Shown piece after piece: positions 8,670-16,503 of a stretch of DNA of 51,953 nucleotides. The DNA comes from a virus. Below the pieces are notes generated by a model. It had not been told where the DNA came from. It saw only the letters and a list, made by a program, of their open reading frames with translations, and did not search any database. The stretch lies in IMG/VR virus record IMGVR_UViG_3300036670_000017, positions 1 to 51,953 of that record; one strand, written 5' to 3'. How positions within the stretch are numbered: the stretch's first letter is position 1; each line of letters begins with the position of its first letter. The position numbers were made by a program, and so were the translations under genes.

Positions 8670-8687
8670 ATTTTGTCCTTCGTGTGC

Positions 8688-8714
8688 AAAAAAGCACGGC
8701 TGCTATAGCCGTGC
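8688..8714 (-). terminator. Rho-independent terminator, second of a tandem pair after coat gene
   Basis: On the minus strand, GCACGGC (8714-8708) pairs with GCCGTGC (8700-8694) around a 7-base loop and is followed by six U residues (8693-8688). It lies downstream of a second terminator at 8758-8780. The pair would sharply reduce transcription from the coat gene into the tail genes. Confidence 0.8.
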
Positions 8715-8757
8715 CTTATTCTACATCTGCGACAGTCGGGCGTATAGCCCCAGTGCC

Positions 8758-8780
8758 AAAAAAGGGGCCGAAGCCCCTTT
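8758..8780 (-). terminator. Rho-independent terminator directly after coat gene
   Basis: Four bases after the coat stop codon (8786-8784) the minus-strand RNA reads AAAGGGGC-UUCG-GCCCCUUU followed by more U residues. It is a perfect 8-bp stem with a stable UUCG tetraloop and a U-tract. This is a textbook intrinsic terminator and ends the high-level scaffold/coat transcript. Confidence 0.9.
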
Positions 8781-8783
8781 CTC

Positions 8784-9695
8784 TTACAGCGTTACTACAG
8801 CAGTAGCAAGAGCTTCGCCCTTGACGACTTTGTAGCCATACACTTGCAAACCACGGATGATGTTGCCGAATGTAGACTCTGCGCGCAGGCTTTCCATCTC
8901 AGTCATCTGTGATGCGAAAGTCAAGCCCATCTTGTGGCCCGCGATGATGTCGAACTTACCGCTAGACACGTTTAAGTTGTGGCTGGTGTACACGGTAAAG
9001 CGGTCGATCATGCCCAAGCGACCGTTACGGACGATGGAAGCGCCATCACCAGTAATAGACGCGTCTTTCAGGTCAGACTTCTTGATAAGACCTGCCATCT
9101 TGGCGGGAATAACGAGAAAGCGGCCAGACTCGGGTGCGTTGGCTTCGTCCAACACAGTACCCATGTCAACCAACAAGTCGATGACGTTGGTCTTGGTGAC
9201 GGCTACAGGAGCTGCGGTGGTACCCAAGTTGATGTCGCCAGAGATACGGCCAGCGGTTGCGCCTTTGTTGGTGGCGGCAACGCCAGTCAACATACCAGCC
9301 AACACGTTTTGATCGATCTTGATCTTCATCTTCTCAGATGCGTCCTTAGCCCATGTGTCCATCAAGTTGATGTCCGCCTGAACCTTGTCCACGTCGTCTT
9401 CGATGGCAGCGAAGTATTCGCCTTGGTCGATAAGCAACTGGACTTTTGCCTTGTCTGGGCGCTCCAACTGCAGAGTCATACCCTTTTCGTACGAACGGAT
9501 GGTCAAGTCAGGGGTGGTACGGATGTTAACCGTGTCACCCATAGACTTGATGTCACCTTCGTAGTCGGTGTTAGAGATAGCTGCTAAGACGGTGGCGTCG
9601 TAGAAGTTCTCGATCAGCTTAGCTGACCAAATCTCAGGGATAAAATTGCCGGTGTAAGCGGCGGCGCCGTTGGCGGCGTTTACTGGAAAAGCCAT
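8784..9695 (-). CDS. Major capsid (coat) protein
   Basis: A 303-residue protein of a size and style typical of podovirus coat proteins with the HK97/P22 fold. It begins MAFPVNAANGAAAYTGNFIPEIWSA, has the GDTVNIRTTPDLTIRSYEKG strand region near residues 50-75, a long helix (about 90-125) rich in acidic residues, and a C-terminal IDRFTVYTSHNL domain with no membrane segment. It follows the scaffold gene, has a strong AGGAG ribosome site, and is followed by two terminators, as expected for the most highly expressed structural gene. The family call rests on position plus sequence style. Confidence 0.85.
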   Translation of the reverse strand: MAFPVNAANGAAAYTGNFIPEIWSAKLIENFYDATVLAAISNTDYEGDIKSMGDTVNIRTTPDLTIRSYEKGMTLQLERPDKAKVQLLIDQGEYFAAIEDDVDKVQADINLMDTWAKDASEKMKIKIDQNVLAGMLTGVAATNKGATAGRISGDINLGTTAAPVAVTKTNVIDLLVDMGTVLDEANAPESGRFLVIPAKMAGLIKKSDLKDASITGDGASIVRNGRLGMIDRFTVYTSHNLNVSSGKFDIIAGHKMGLTFASQMTEMESLRAESTFGNIIRGLQVYGYKVVKGEALATAVVTL

Positions 9696-9731
9696 TTTAG
9701 ACTCCTAAAAACAAAAAATGATAAGCGGCGT

Positions 9732-10724
9732 TTAGGACACTCGTCCCTCACGCTGGGCCAAAAAGATGTCGCTCTCCAAGCTGCGTGCTTCGTCCTCGCG
9801 GCCCTTGTACTTGCCATCCAACTTATCTTTGTAGAACGTGGCAATCGCTGCGCGAGACCACTGCTTCTTCTCAGGAGATGAAGGGGGCGTAGTTCCACCG
9901 GTGCGACCCGGTGCAATCTGCCGCTCAAGTTTTGAGGCGTTGTTTGGACGTGCAGCCCCCTGAGGAGCCGGTGCAATGCCGTTCTCGCGCTTCCACGTCG
10001 AAAAGATACTCACTACACGTTGGAGGTCGAGACTGTCGTGCGCGTCGGTCAAGAGCGTCTGGCGTTGAAAACCCGATATCGGGTCTGTAGACAACAACCA
10101 GTTGTGAAAACCTTGGTTCTCGTTGATGCTCTGCCAATCAGGCACACTGTTACCCAGCGCTGCGTAAAACTTCTCGTGCGTCGTTGCAGCCTGCTGTTGT
10201 ACAACCTGTTGTACGGCTGGTGCAAGACCCTGAAGTTGGTCGATTCGACCCATTAGCTGCTGCACTGCCTGAGCCAAAGGCACGACTTCTTCGCGGGTGA
10301 CGCGGCGAGCGAACTCTACCATGTCCTGCCCGTACTCGGAGACGTCTGTGTCTGTGACGTGCGACGGGCGCTGTGCGCTCGCCTGCGGTGCCATCTGCAT
10401 CTGGGAAACCAACTGCTCCATATTCGACAGGCGGCTAGTAGTCTCGTCCAACGTGCGTTTCTGCGCGTTGTAGACACCCTGTAGCGAACGCCAGCGTTGA
10501 GCATACGTGCTGTTATTCTCTTCCTCGCCCGGAGTGGACTCAGATTCGCGGGTTGCAACTGCTTGAGTTTGTGACTCAGCCGAATTGTCCTCTTGTGAGC
10601 CGCCGTCAGCATCGCCAGCATCGCCCGCAGACTCGTCTGCAGTGTCGCTGTCCTTGCCATAAAGCTGCTCCGCGAGTACTTTCGCGTTGTCGACTTGCTC
10701 TTGTAGTTGAGATGGTAATGCCAT
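9732..10724 (-). CDS. Scaffolding protein
   Basis: A 330-residue, highly charged and mostly helical protein without membrane segments. The N-terminal 75 residues are acidic and low complexity. Coiled-coil-forming helices rich in Gln and Glu occupy about residues 85-115 and 150-190, and the C-terminus is basic and helical (AIATFYKDKLDGKYKG), as in scaffolds whose C-terminal tail contacts the coat protein. It lies between the small 10752-10949 gene and the coat gene, which is the usual place. It has no visible protease domain. Confidence 0.75.
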   Translation of the reverse strand: MALPSQLQEQVDNAKVLAEQLYGKDSDTADESAGDAGDADGGSQEDNSAESQTQAVATRESESTPGEEENNSTYAQRWRSLQGVYNAQKRTLDETTSRLSNMEQLVSQMQMAPQASAQRPSHVTDTDVSEYGQDMVEFARRVTREEVVPLAQAVQQLMGRIDQLQGLAPAVQQVVQQQAATTHEKFYAALGNSVPDWQSINENQGFHNWLLSTDPISGFQRQTLLTDAHDSLDLQRVVSIFSTWKRENGIAPAPQGAARPNNASKLERQIAPGRTGGTTPPSSPEKKQWSRAAIATFYKDKLDGKYKGREDEARSLESDIFLAQREGRVS

Positions 10725-10751
10725 TTTGAACCTTGCTTTCTTGCTAAGGAG

Positions 10752-10949
10752 TTAGGACCGTACGATCTGCCGAATTTCGGTCAGACACTGCACCCGGCCT
10801 TTGTAGGTGCTGAAGTGTTCGTCGGTGCCGGTTGCCATCAGCTCCAGCTCGGCGGTGCGCATAGACTCAAGCATAGGTAGGAAGCGGGGGTATTGCTTCC
10901 CAATCTGCTTGAGCATTACTGCTTCGTCGTCTGAAAGTTTCAGTCTCAC
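10752..10949 (-). CDS. Small helical protein of the capsid operon
   Basis: A 65-residue protein beginning with GTG (MRLKLSDDEAVMLKQIGKQYPRF), preceded by an AGAGGTG ribosome site about 8 bases upstream. It is the first gene behind the promoter at 10976-11003 and precedes scaffold and coat. It is rich in charged residues and probably helical. No function is recognised; its place between portal and scaffold is commonly filled by uncharacterised head-assembly proteins. Confidence 0.65.
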   Translation of the reverse strand: MRLKLSDDEAVMLKQIGKQYPRFLPMLESMRTAELELMATGTDEHFSTYKGRVQCLTEIRQIVRS

Positions 10950-10975
10950 GGTTGAAACACCTCTAAAGTTGGTTA

Positions 10976-11003
10976 ACTATACAACAAAACAGCACTGTGT
11001 CAA
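10976..11003 (-). promoter_or_regulatory. Sigma70-type promoter for the scaffold/coat genes
   Basis: On the minus strand, a perfect TTGACA (11003-10998) and TATAGT (10981-10976) are separated by 16 bases. The -35 box overlaps the portal stop codon and the start site would fall about 20 bases before the GTG of the 65-residue gene. It is one of the few intergenic gaps in the head genes. Together with the tandem terminators after the coat gene it makes a self-contained capsid transcription unit. Confidence 0.75.
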
Positions 11004-13066
11004 GCGCCGCCGTTGCCCGTTATTTGATTTGACACTGTATTGCCCATGTCGCCGCCGCCCTGTGGGTTGCCGTCCGCGCCGACTTCGGCTGGGGCTTTTG
11101 TTGGGGCTTGCGCCTGCATGGCCTGCTGCTGCTCCTGCTGCTTTTGCTGCAGAGCTTGGCGGACCTCCAGTGACTCGTTCGTAGGTACGATGTCGTCCAC
11201 GGGCATTGAGAGGCCCTTGGCAACTTCGCGCAGGATAGCCGCGCGTCCCATGGGGCCCACAATTTGCGAGTCGATTGGGTTGGCTGTTGCCTGCAAGAAC
11301 TCGACTCGGCGTACGTTGAGCTGTTCGCGGTTTGCCAGTGTGACAGCGCCACGTGGAACGACTTCGCAGTCGCCCTTGATCGAGGGGTCGTCGATGTACT
11401 GCATGTTCCAGTTGTATTGGGCGCGCACGATGGGGCCGATTACGTCGAAGTCGATGTGCATAATGGTCTGGCGGATGCCTTTACCGGCGGAGCCCATAAG
11501 CATGGACAGCCCTGAAGCCGTGCGGCCTGCGCCACCCACTGCTCCGTCGCCGTACACGTATGCGGGTATACCCGACTGCTCATCGGCCATCCGCGCGAAC
11601 TGCCCGTAGACACCTAGCAGCGCACCGCTACGGTCGTCAGGCTGGTTAAAGCGAACCGCCGCTTGGCCAGAACCAAGGGGGTCAGACACAGTCTGCCATA
11701 TCTTCCAAGGGTATACCTTAGTGACTTTCTCGCCTTCAGCTAGACGGTCGACGCTGACCTCGACCTGCGGGCCAGAGGCCAGACCCATGTTGTTCGCCAG
11801 CGCACGAGCCGCTGCGTTACACATGGCCTGTACGTCCTCGATCAACTCAGGGTAGCTAACGCCCCACAAAGCGCCGGGGCGCTTGACGGCTGACGTCATG
11901 TGGTACGGGTTTTGTCCTAGCGGGTCGTAGTTCAGTGTCGCTTTGATAACCCAGCGACCGACGAGCCACACACATGCGTCGTACATCTTAGCGGTGTCTG
12001 GCACTTCGTCGGCATCAAGGCCGAAGTCTATCAAGTCTTGGCCGCTTACAGCGCCCCAGAACTCTAGCGCGTCGAACTTGTTGCTGTCTTCGCGCCAGAT
12101 ACTGAACTTGTTCTCAAGGTCAGACTTGGTATACTCTGCGCTCCACAGCCACTCGTTGTTGCTGCCCTCGGACAATACTGCGCGAATGGCTCCATCATCA
12201 TACCCGGGCACGCCCAAGAGGTCTGACAGATCGGCTTTGGTGAGGCGGTGGTGTTCGAGGCAGTAGCCGTCTTTCAGGCGTGTGACGCCCGGCTCAGGGT
12301 AGAAGCGAAACGGGTCAACGCGACCATAGGTCGGAATCAACTTCTCGGTGACCTTGGGCTGGTAGCTGCCGTCTGGGTCCTGCGCCCAATCAAGTTGGCG
12401 TGCGCGACGAACCGTTGGGCCTTTGAGAATAGCCGCAGGGTATGTAGCCAGATCGCTGATAAAGGCGTTAAAGCCATCTACCATGCCACCCTCAACGAAC
12501 TGGTCCGTGATCTGACGCTTCATGCGCTCCATGCGGTCTGCTGCGTCTTCCATCAGCTTGACGCGCACGTCTTCTTCCGCCTGCTCGCGGAACGTATCCA
12601 TCAGGACCTCGTCCAGCGGCTGGTTGCTCTGGATGGCCTCGATCACGTTCTTCGACACCAGTTCTGTCACCTTCTTAGTGAAGTCTGGTGGCATATCCGG
12701 CAGAGGTGTTGCCTTGACGTCAAACGGTACCATGCCTTCGTCAAGCAAGATGTCGCGCAGCCAAGACTCAGCCCCGCGACACTTGGTCTCGGTCAGCATC
12801 ATGAAAATTTCAGAGCCGCCCGTCTTGCGAATCTCGTTAAGTTTGTCCGGCTCGTACTCACCCGTGCGCTGGCGTAGCGCGCGCAACATGGCTCGCTCAA
12901 TGGGCTGCTTCGCGTCCCGCGCTGACTCCCAGCACCGGCGCACGTGCCCGGCTAAACCCGACAATACTGGAATCTGCTGGCGCGCGGCGGCCTGTGTCGC
13001 GGACACCTTAGCAGCGTCCTCCGAGTCAAGCTGGCTGTTTGATTTTACTACGATGAGTCCGGCCAT
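11000..13066 (-). CDS. Portal protein
   Basis: A 688-residue protein located between the terminase genes and the scaffold, the usual portal position. It contains a helical N-terminal region, a middle with FRFYPEPG and a DALEFWGAVSG strand, and the GRTASGLSMLMGSAGKGIRQTI helix near residue 530 that is typical of podovirus portals. The last 70 residues are Gln/Ala/Gly-rich and probably disordered. The protein would form the dodecameric ring through which DNA is packaged and ejected. It starts 3 bases after the upstream gene's stop, with a weak ribosome site, so translation is probably coupled. Confidence 0.85.
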   Translation of the reverse strand: MAGLIVVKSNSQLDSEDAAKVSATQAAARQQIPVLSGLAGHVRRCWESARDAKQPIERAMLRALRQRTGEYEPDKLNEIRKTGGSEIFMMLTETKCRGAESWLRDILLDEGMVPFDVKATPLPDMPPDFTKKVTELVSKNVIEAIQSNQPLDEVLMDTFREQAEEDVRVKLMEDAADRMERMKRQITDQFVEGGMVDGFNAFISDLATYPAAILKGPTVRRARQLDWAQDPDGSYQPKVTEKLIPTYGRVDPFRFYPEPGVTRLKDGYCLEHHRLTKADLSDLLGVPGYDDGAIRAVLSEGSNNEWLWSAEYTKSDLENKFSIWREDSNKFDALEFWGAVSGQDLIDFGLDADEVPDTAKMYDACVWLVGRWVIKATLNYDPLGQNPYHMTSAVKRPGALWGVSYPELIEDVQAMCNAAARALANNMGLASGPQVEVSVDRLAEGEKVTKVYPWKIWQTVSDPLGSGQAAVRFNQPDDRSGALLGVYGQFARMADEQSGIPAYVYGDGAVGGAGRTASGLSMLMGSAGKGIRQTIMHIDFDVIGPIVRAQYNWNMQYIDDPSIKGDCEVVPRGAVTLANREQLNVRRVEFLQATANPIDSQIVGPMGRAAILREVAKGLSMPVDDIVPTNESLEVRQALQQKQQEQQQAMQAQAPTKAPAEVGADGNPQGGGDMGNTVSNQITGNGGA

Positions 13067-13068
13067 AA

Positions 13069-13365
13069 TCAGTCGGCTCTGTCGTAGTGGCGACTGCCCG
13101 TGACGGCCTCGACGGCGCTAGAGCTCCCAAAACCTTCACCAACAAGTTTGGCTGCTTCTTTTAGCTTGGCTGGGCTGGAGGCTGCGCCGACTTTGCCGCC
13201 TGCGTCCTTAATGGCTTCCATGTACAGTTTACCGCCAGTCACAACAGTCGGCGCTGCTGGCTTGCCAAAAAAGGCGTAAGAGGGACGGGATGCACGGATT
13301 CCAGACGTATCCATCTTTGGATTTTCGGAATACACGGTGCTAGATTTTGTGATCTTAGTAGCCAT
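13069..13365 (-). CDS. Small protein between large terminase and portal
   Basis: A 98-residue protein, start chosen at the ATG (13365) that follows a strong GGAGG site rather than a further upstream in-frame codon. It is Ser/Ala/Lys-rich with short motifs SRPSYAFFGKP and KLKEAAKLVGEG, and shows no membrane segment. It fills the usual terminase-portal gap in this phage type and probably helps head assembly, but no family is recognised. Confidence 0.65.
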   Translation of the reverse strand: MATKITKSSTVYSENPKMDTSGIRASRPSYAFFGKPAAPTVVTGGKLYMEAIKDAGGKVGAASSPAKLKEAAKLVGEGFGSSSAVEAVTGSRHYDRAD

Positions 13366-13397
13366 ACGGCCTCCACAGTTGGGGTGTACCTCGCTAG

Positions 13398-13425
13398 ATT
13401 CTACACCCACAACCCCTTTTGTCCA
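13398..13425 (-). promoter_or_regulatory. Possible sigma70-type promoter upstream of the 98-residue gene and portal
   Basis: On the minus strand, TGGACA (13425-13420) and TAGAAT (13403-13398) are 16 bases apart, each matching five of six consensus positions. It lies in the 63-base gap after the large terminase gene. It could raise portal expression independently of the terminase transcript. The match could still be chance. Confidence 0.45.
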
Positions 13426-13428
13426 ACT

Positions 13429-14871
13429 TTATATCCAGCCGTTCATGCTAGCTTCCTCAACAACATGTGCCTTGCGCTTGGAAAACTTCCCGCCTTGTTG
13501 CGCATCGGCGTGCAGGGCTAGGTACTGCATAGCGTCAGCGATGTGCGACGCGTCGTTCTTCTCGGGCTTGTCTTCCAGCTCGCCGTTGGTCTTTAGCTTA
13601 TAGCGGTACTGGCCACGAAACGCGTTAATGAGCGGTCTGCAGGACGGGTCTACCAGAAAGCCAGCGCGGGTATCAACCTGCCTGTTGAGGAACTGCTCCA
13701 CCGCTGTAATACGCGCAATGATGCTGTTGGTGTATGCCGGTTGCGCTTGGAGGCCTTCTTGGTCTAAGATGTCATACACGGTTTTCTCGTCTGTCTGCGA
13801 ACGTGCGGTGCCAGCCGGGTCCCCGATAACTAGGATGGGCGCGCCCGGAAATGTCATCGACAGCTCGGGCTTCAGTATCGTGCGCAAGAAGCGCAGCAGC
13901 CCCATACCGTCTGCCGTTAGTGAGCGGTATATCAGCAGCCTACCCAGCGCGTCTATCTGCCCGACTACTGCCGACGGGTTCAGGCCGAAGTCCATGCCGA
14001 TAAGCACAGGCCGTAGGCCGTTTAGTATGGGTATTAGCGGCTTCTTGGCGACGTGGAAGTCCGCGTCAAAGCTACGGAACACGGGCTGTCCGGCAAGTGA
14101 CTTGCCGAACTTCGAGTGGATGTAGACGTCGACGTAGTCCTGCGTCTTGCCTTTGGCCAAGTTGTCGTAGTAGTTGCTGGGGAGAAGGTGAATCCAGTCC
14201 GCCTCTGGGCTCATACCCGACGGCTGAATCGTTACGTGGCAGTTATCTGGCGGGTCAATCAACAGCTTTTCCCAGAACGTGTCCATGTCTGGCGGGTTGC
14301 TCATCCCCCACAAGTGGCTGTTGGGTTTGCCGTCGTCAGTCACGCAGCCCTGTATGGGGTTGCCCTTTGCGTCATTACCCCACCCGGGCTTATGCGGCAC
14401 CATCATACCGTCAGGATAACGTCCCAGACGACCTTGGAGCGCCTCAAACACGTCCTTGTTAATCTCTCGAAACTCGTCAAGCACGGCAAAACTGGCCTGC
14501 AAAGACAACAGTCGGCGCACGTCGTTGGAGTCGTCCAAACCTCGAAACAATATCTCGCACTCTACGTCGTCTAGCTTCAGGAAGAACTTGTACTCGGTCT
14601 TGAGGAACGAGCCTGCCATACCATCCGGGAACCACTTGAGCACGTCGGGGATGCTCGTGTCTCGCAGCTGCTCGCGTGTGTTACGAACCCACACACAGCG
14701 AGAACGCCTGACACCATCCTTACACGGCGCCATGCGCTTAGCGTGGTACAGAATCTTAACGATACCGGCTGTCGTCTTGGTGGAGCCTACTGGTCCACAT
14801 ACCAGAGACAAGAAGTCTTCAGCCAAGAAAAACGGCACGAGAGTTTCGACCGGTGCGTATTGTGTGCTCAT
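13429..14871 (-). CDS. terL: Terminase large subunit
   Basis: A 480-residue DNA-packaging motor protein. The N-terminal ATPase has a Walker A variant GPVGSTKT (residues 26-33) and Walker B AVLDE (129-133). The C-terminal nuclease domain has an RNase H-like set of acidic residues: D294 in GMDFGLNPS, D351 in GDPAG and D446 in HIADAMQY. These cut the concatemer, and the ATPase pumps DNA through the portal. It overlaps the small-subunit gene by 4 bases (ATGA) and is followed by the portal-side genes, confirming the packaging cluster. Confidence 0.95.
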   Translation of the reverse strand: MSTQYAPVETLVPFFLAEDFLSLVCGPVGSTKTTAGIVKILYHAKRMAPCKDGVRRSRCVWVRNTREQLRDTSIPDVLKWFPDGMAGSFLKTEYKFFLKLDDVECEILFRGLDDSNDVRRLLSLQASFAVLDEFREINKDVFEALQGRLGRYPDGMMVPHKPGWGNDAKGNPIQGCVTDDGKPNSHLWGMSNPPDMDTFWEKLLIDPPDNCHVTIQPSGMSPEADWIHLLPSNYYDNLAKGKTQDYVDVYIHSKFGKSLAGQPVFRSFDADFHVAKKPLIPILNGLRPVLIGMDFGLNPSAVVGQIDALGRLLIYRSLTADGMGLLRFLRTILKPELSMTFPGAPILVIGDPAGTARSQTDEKTVYDILDQEGLQAQPAYTNSIIARITAVEQFLNRQVDTRAGFLVDPSCRPLINAFRGQYRYKLKTNGELEDKPEKNDASHIADAMQYLALHADAQQGGKFSKRKAHVVEEASMNGWI

Positions 14872-15425
14872 AGGTGGTCTTCCCCAGCGTACTGGTAGTC
14901 CTCTGGCTCATCTAAAAAGATATTGCTCAGAGCTTTCTTCTTTGCGCTGGGTAGCGTGATCGTGGGTACGTCTACAACATCTGCCTTGGCTATGTGCATG
15001 CCTTTGGCGGTTGTCGGCGCGGAACCGGGTATGTTGATGGTGATGCTGTACCCTGCACCAGTCTGTGTCTCCACAGTCTTGCGCGGCTCTAGGTCGCCCC
15101 ACTTGACCAAGTTCTCGACGATCTTAGCCCGCACTGCTGCAGGTATGTCGACATCTTTAGCCATCTGGTAGCTGTCTTTGAGCAGGTCTTCAGCAAGTAG
15201 TCGACACTTCGCGGCAAACGAAAAGCCGGAGTCGGTCAGCTCATTGACGTACGTCGTCACATACCCTGTGAACGTGGGGTTGGTTTTTATGGCGTCGTAT
15301 TCTTGCTGGGATATACCCTCAGCAGCTAGCACTTCATGCACCGGGGCATTGGCCCCGACCTGATTTCTTGCGACAGCTAAAGCTAAATCCCTAAGAAATA
15401 CGTCCGCGCTAATGGAGCGGTTCAT
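14868..15425 (-). CDS. terS: Terminase small subunit (probable)
   Basis: A 185-residue soluble protein directly upstream of, and overlapping, the large-subunit gene, as expected for the DNA-recognition subunit. The N-terminal region contains FLRDLALAVARNQVGANAPVHEVLAAEGISQQEYDAI (residues 10-46, listed here in part), which looks like a helix-turn-helix. A helical central region and a disordered tail follow. I chose the ATG at 15425; a TTG nine bases upstream is also in frame. Neither has a clear ribosome site, and the predicted promoter (15433-15460) would start RNA at about the ATG, so the mRNA may be leaderless. Confidence 0.75.
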   Translation of the reverse strand: MNRSISADVFLRDLALAVARNQVGANAPVHEVLAAEGISQQEYDAIKTNPTFTGYVTTYVNELTDSGFSFAAKCRLLAEDLLKDSYQMAKDVDIPAAVRAKIVENLVKWGDLEPRKTVETQTGAGYSITINIPGSAPTTAKGMHIAKADVVDVPTITLPSAKKKALSNIFLDEPEDYQYAGEDHL

Positions 15426-15432
15426 GGCTGCC

Positions 15433-15460
15433 AATGTACCACATGTTCGTGGTGTGTCAA
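15433..15460 (-). promoter_or_regulatory. Candidate late promoter for the terminase genes
   Basis: On the minus strand, a perfect TTGACA (15460-15455) is followed 16 bases later by TACATT (15438-15433), four of six matches. The transcript would begin at or within a base or two of the ATG at 15425. It is the only good -35 box upstream of the late genes in this gap. Confidence 0.5.
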
Positions 15461-15608
15461 TGGGGGCGTGGCTGGATAAACAATTTATGTGGCTGGGATG
15501 TTGTGGAAAAGATAGACTTGTAAAAATTAGGGGTCGCGTTACGCGGAACAGATCATATACCCCGGGGGGTACCCCCTATGGACGGGTGGAGGGGGTGGGG
15601 GTACCACC

Positions 15609-15661
15609 AACTACTGTCATGATGTCCGCGCCTCGCGACCGCGCCGCTGAACTACTGTCAT
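15609..15661 (+). repeat. Iterons, two copies of AACTACTGTCAT
   Basis: AACTACTGTCATG at 15609-15621 and AACTACTGTCAT at 15650-15661, 41 bases apart. The same 13-mer occurs four more times at 16504-16594 on the other side of the 213-residue gene. Flanking of one gene by the same iterons suggests that its product, or a host protein, binds them to control replication or transcription. Confidence 0.85.
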
Positions 15662-15670
15662 AAACTCCAG

Positions 15671-15686
15671 TAATTCCACGGGATTA
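15671..15686. promoter_or_regulatory. 16-bp palindrome, variant copy (TAATTCCACGGGATTA)
   Basis: First copy of the dispersed element and the only one with an arm change (C to T at position 5). The change would leave a G-U pair in an RNA stem but breaks perfect DNA symmetry. It lies about 37 bases upstream of the -10 box at 15724, unlike most other copies, which follow genes or promoters. Confidence 0.8.
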
Positions 15687-15699
15687 CGATAATATTATG

Positions 15700-15729
15700 T
15701 TGCACACGTGGCGCGTTTGGCGTTATAAT
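15700..15729 (+). promoter_or_regulatory. Candidate early promoter for the 213-residue gene
   Basis: A perfect TATAAT at 15724-15729 with a weak -35 (TTGCAC, 15700-15705) 18 bases upstream. Transcription would start near 15736, in front of a structured leader and the gene at 15805. The perfect -10 and position in the divergent control region favour it; the poor -35 suggests that it may need an activator. Confidence 0.6.
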
Positions 15730-15734
15730 AACTC

Positions 15735-15765
15735 ATGCCAACGAAAAGAGAACCTTTGTTGGCAT
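15735..15765 (+). promoter_or_regulatory. Leader hairpin upstream of the 213-residue gene
   Basis: ATGCCAAC (15735-15742) is complementary to GTTGGCAT (15758-15765), with further pairing possible inside (AAAG with CTTT). It would form at the very 5' end of the early transcript. A 4-bp GGCG/CGCC hairpin follows. It may stabilise the mRNA or bind a regulator; there is no U-tract right after it, so it is not a terminator. Confidence 0.6.
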
Positions 15766-15804
15766 GCGGCGCTTTCGCCAATACTTGTTTAAGGAAAATT
15801 TATC

Positions 15805-16446
15805 ATGACATCCGTTATCAACGCTAAAGTCACGCCCGCTGCTGCGGTCAAAGTCACGCCCGTTTTGCCAGCGGTGGCACGCGCCATAAACAGTGCAGTG
15901 ACCGCGAGCGCGTCTATGTTGTCCAAGACGCGCGAAGCTGCGCGCATGGCCAGCGAACAATTAGACGCCACGCTACCCTTGCGCGAGCGCATCGGCGCTA
16001 TCATGAGCGCGTACAGCTCAGAATTGTCTAAAGACCATAACGTCAAGGCTATATTCAGTGACACGTTGACCCTGTTGGCATGCGGACAAACTGAAGTTGT
16101 CGTTACCGTAGTAGGCAAAGAGGGCAAGATGGAAACCAGCACAACCGCAGCGCAAGCCGTAGACATGAGCAAGCACAACTTAAAAGCTGCTGCGCGTCAA
16201 GTTCGCGAAGCCCATGACATCGGGCGCACGGTCAAACCTCGCGAAGCCAAACCCGCCAGCGAAGCCAAACCAAAAGCGCAAAGCGCGCCTGACATGTTAT
16301 CCGTTGACGCGTTTTCTGAGTGGCTTGACATGTTGCCAGAATATTTAGGCGATAGCGTATTTCACCCGCGCATCGTGGCGGCGCTTATTGGCAAAGGCTA
16401 TACCCTCAACAAAGCCCTCAAGGGTCGCGCCATAACTGGAGTCTAA
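15805..16446 (+). CDS. First early protein, unknown function, flanked by iterons
   Basis: A 213-residue soluble protein with an alanine/threonine-rich N-terminus, a helical centre (about residues 40-85), a Lys/Pro/Ala/Glu-rich linker of short repeats (REAKPASEAKPKA, about 147-160) and a compact C-terminal domain (about 166-213). No catalytic or known DNA-binding motif is visible. It has its own promoter and a strong terminator, so it is a single-gene unit, and iterons lie on both sides. By analogy with iteron-bound initiators or repressors, it is the best candidate to bind them, but that is only context. The ribosome site is AAGGAAA. Confidence 0.7.
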   Translation: MTSVINAKVTPAAAVKVTPVLPAVARAINSAVTASASMLSKTREAARMASEQLDATLPLRERIGAIMSAYSSELSKDHNVKAIFSDTLTLLACGQTEVVVTVVGKEGKMETSTTAAQAVDMSKHNLKAAARQVREAHDIGRTVKPREAKPASEAKPKAQSAPDMLSVDAFSEWLDMLPEYLGDSVFHPRIVAALIGKGYTLNKALKGRAITGV

Positions 16447-16451
16447 ACCCA

Positions 16452-16478
16452 AGACCGCCCGCAAGGGCGGTCTCTTTT
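16452..16478 (+). terminator. Rho-independent terminator after the first early gene
   Basis: AGACCGCCC (16452-16460) pairs with GGGCGGTCT (16465-16473) around a GCAA tetraloop, followed by CTTTT. The perfect GC-rich 9-bp stem and position 5 bases after the stop codon make this a confident intrinsic terminator. It isolates the first gene from the origin-like region. Confidence 0.95.
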
Positions 16479-16479
16479 C

Positions 16480-16496
16480 GCTCAAAATTTTTGAGC
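16480..16496. repeat. 17-base inverted repeat after the terminator
   Basis: GCTCAAAA and TTTTGAGC flank a single T, giving a perfect inverted repeat directly behind the terminator. It would form an AT-rich cruciform or a protein-binding site, and marks the left edge of the iteron array. Confidence 0.6.
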
Positions 16497-16503
16497 CTAA
16501 CCA

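Larger units (their letters stand above)
15461..15804. other. Divergent control region between late and early genes
   Basis: This gene-free stretch of about 340 bases separates the leftward late genes from the rightward early genes. It holds a perfect 12-bp palindrome GGGGGTACCCCC (15565-15576), two AACTACTGTCAT iterons (15609 and 15650), one variant copy of the 16-bp intercistronic palindrome (15671-15686), a rightward promoter (-10 at 15724-15729) and a leader hairpin (15735-15765). No open frame in it looks coding. Confidence 0.75.
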
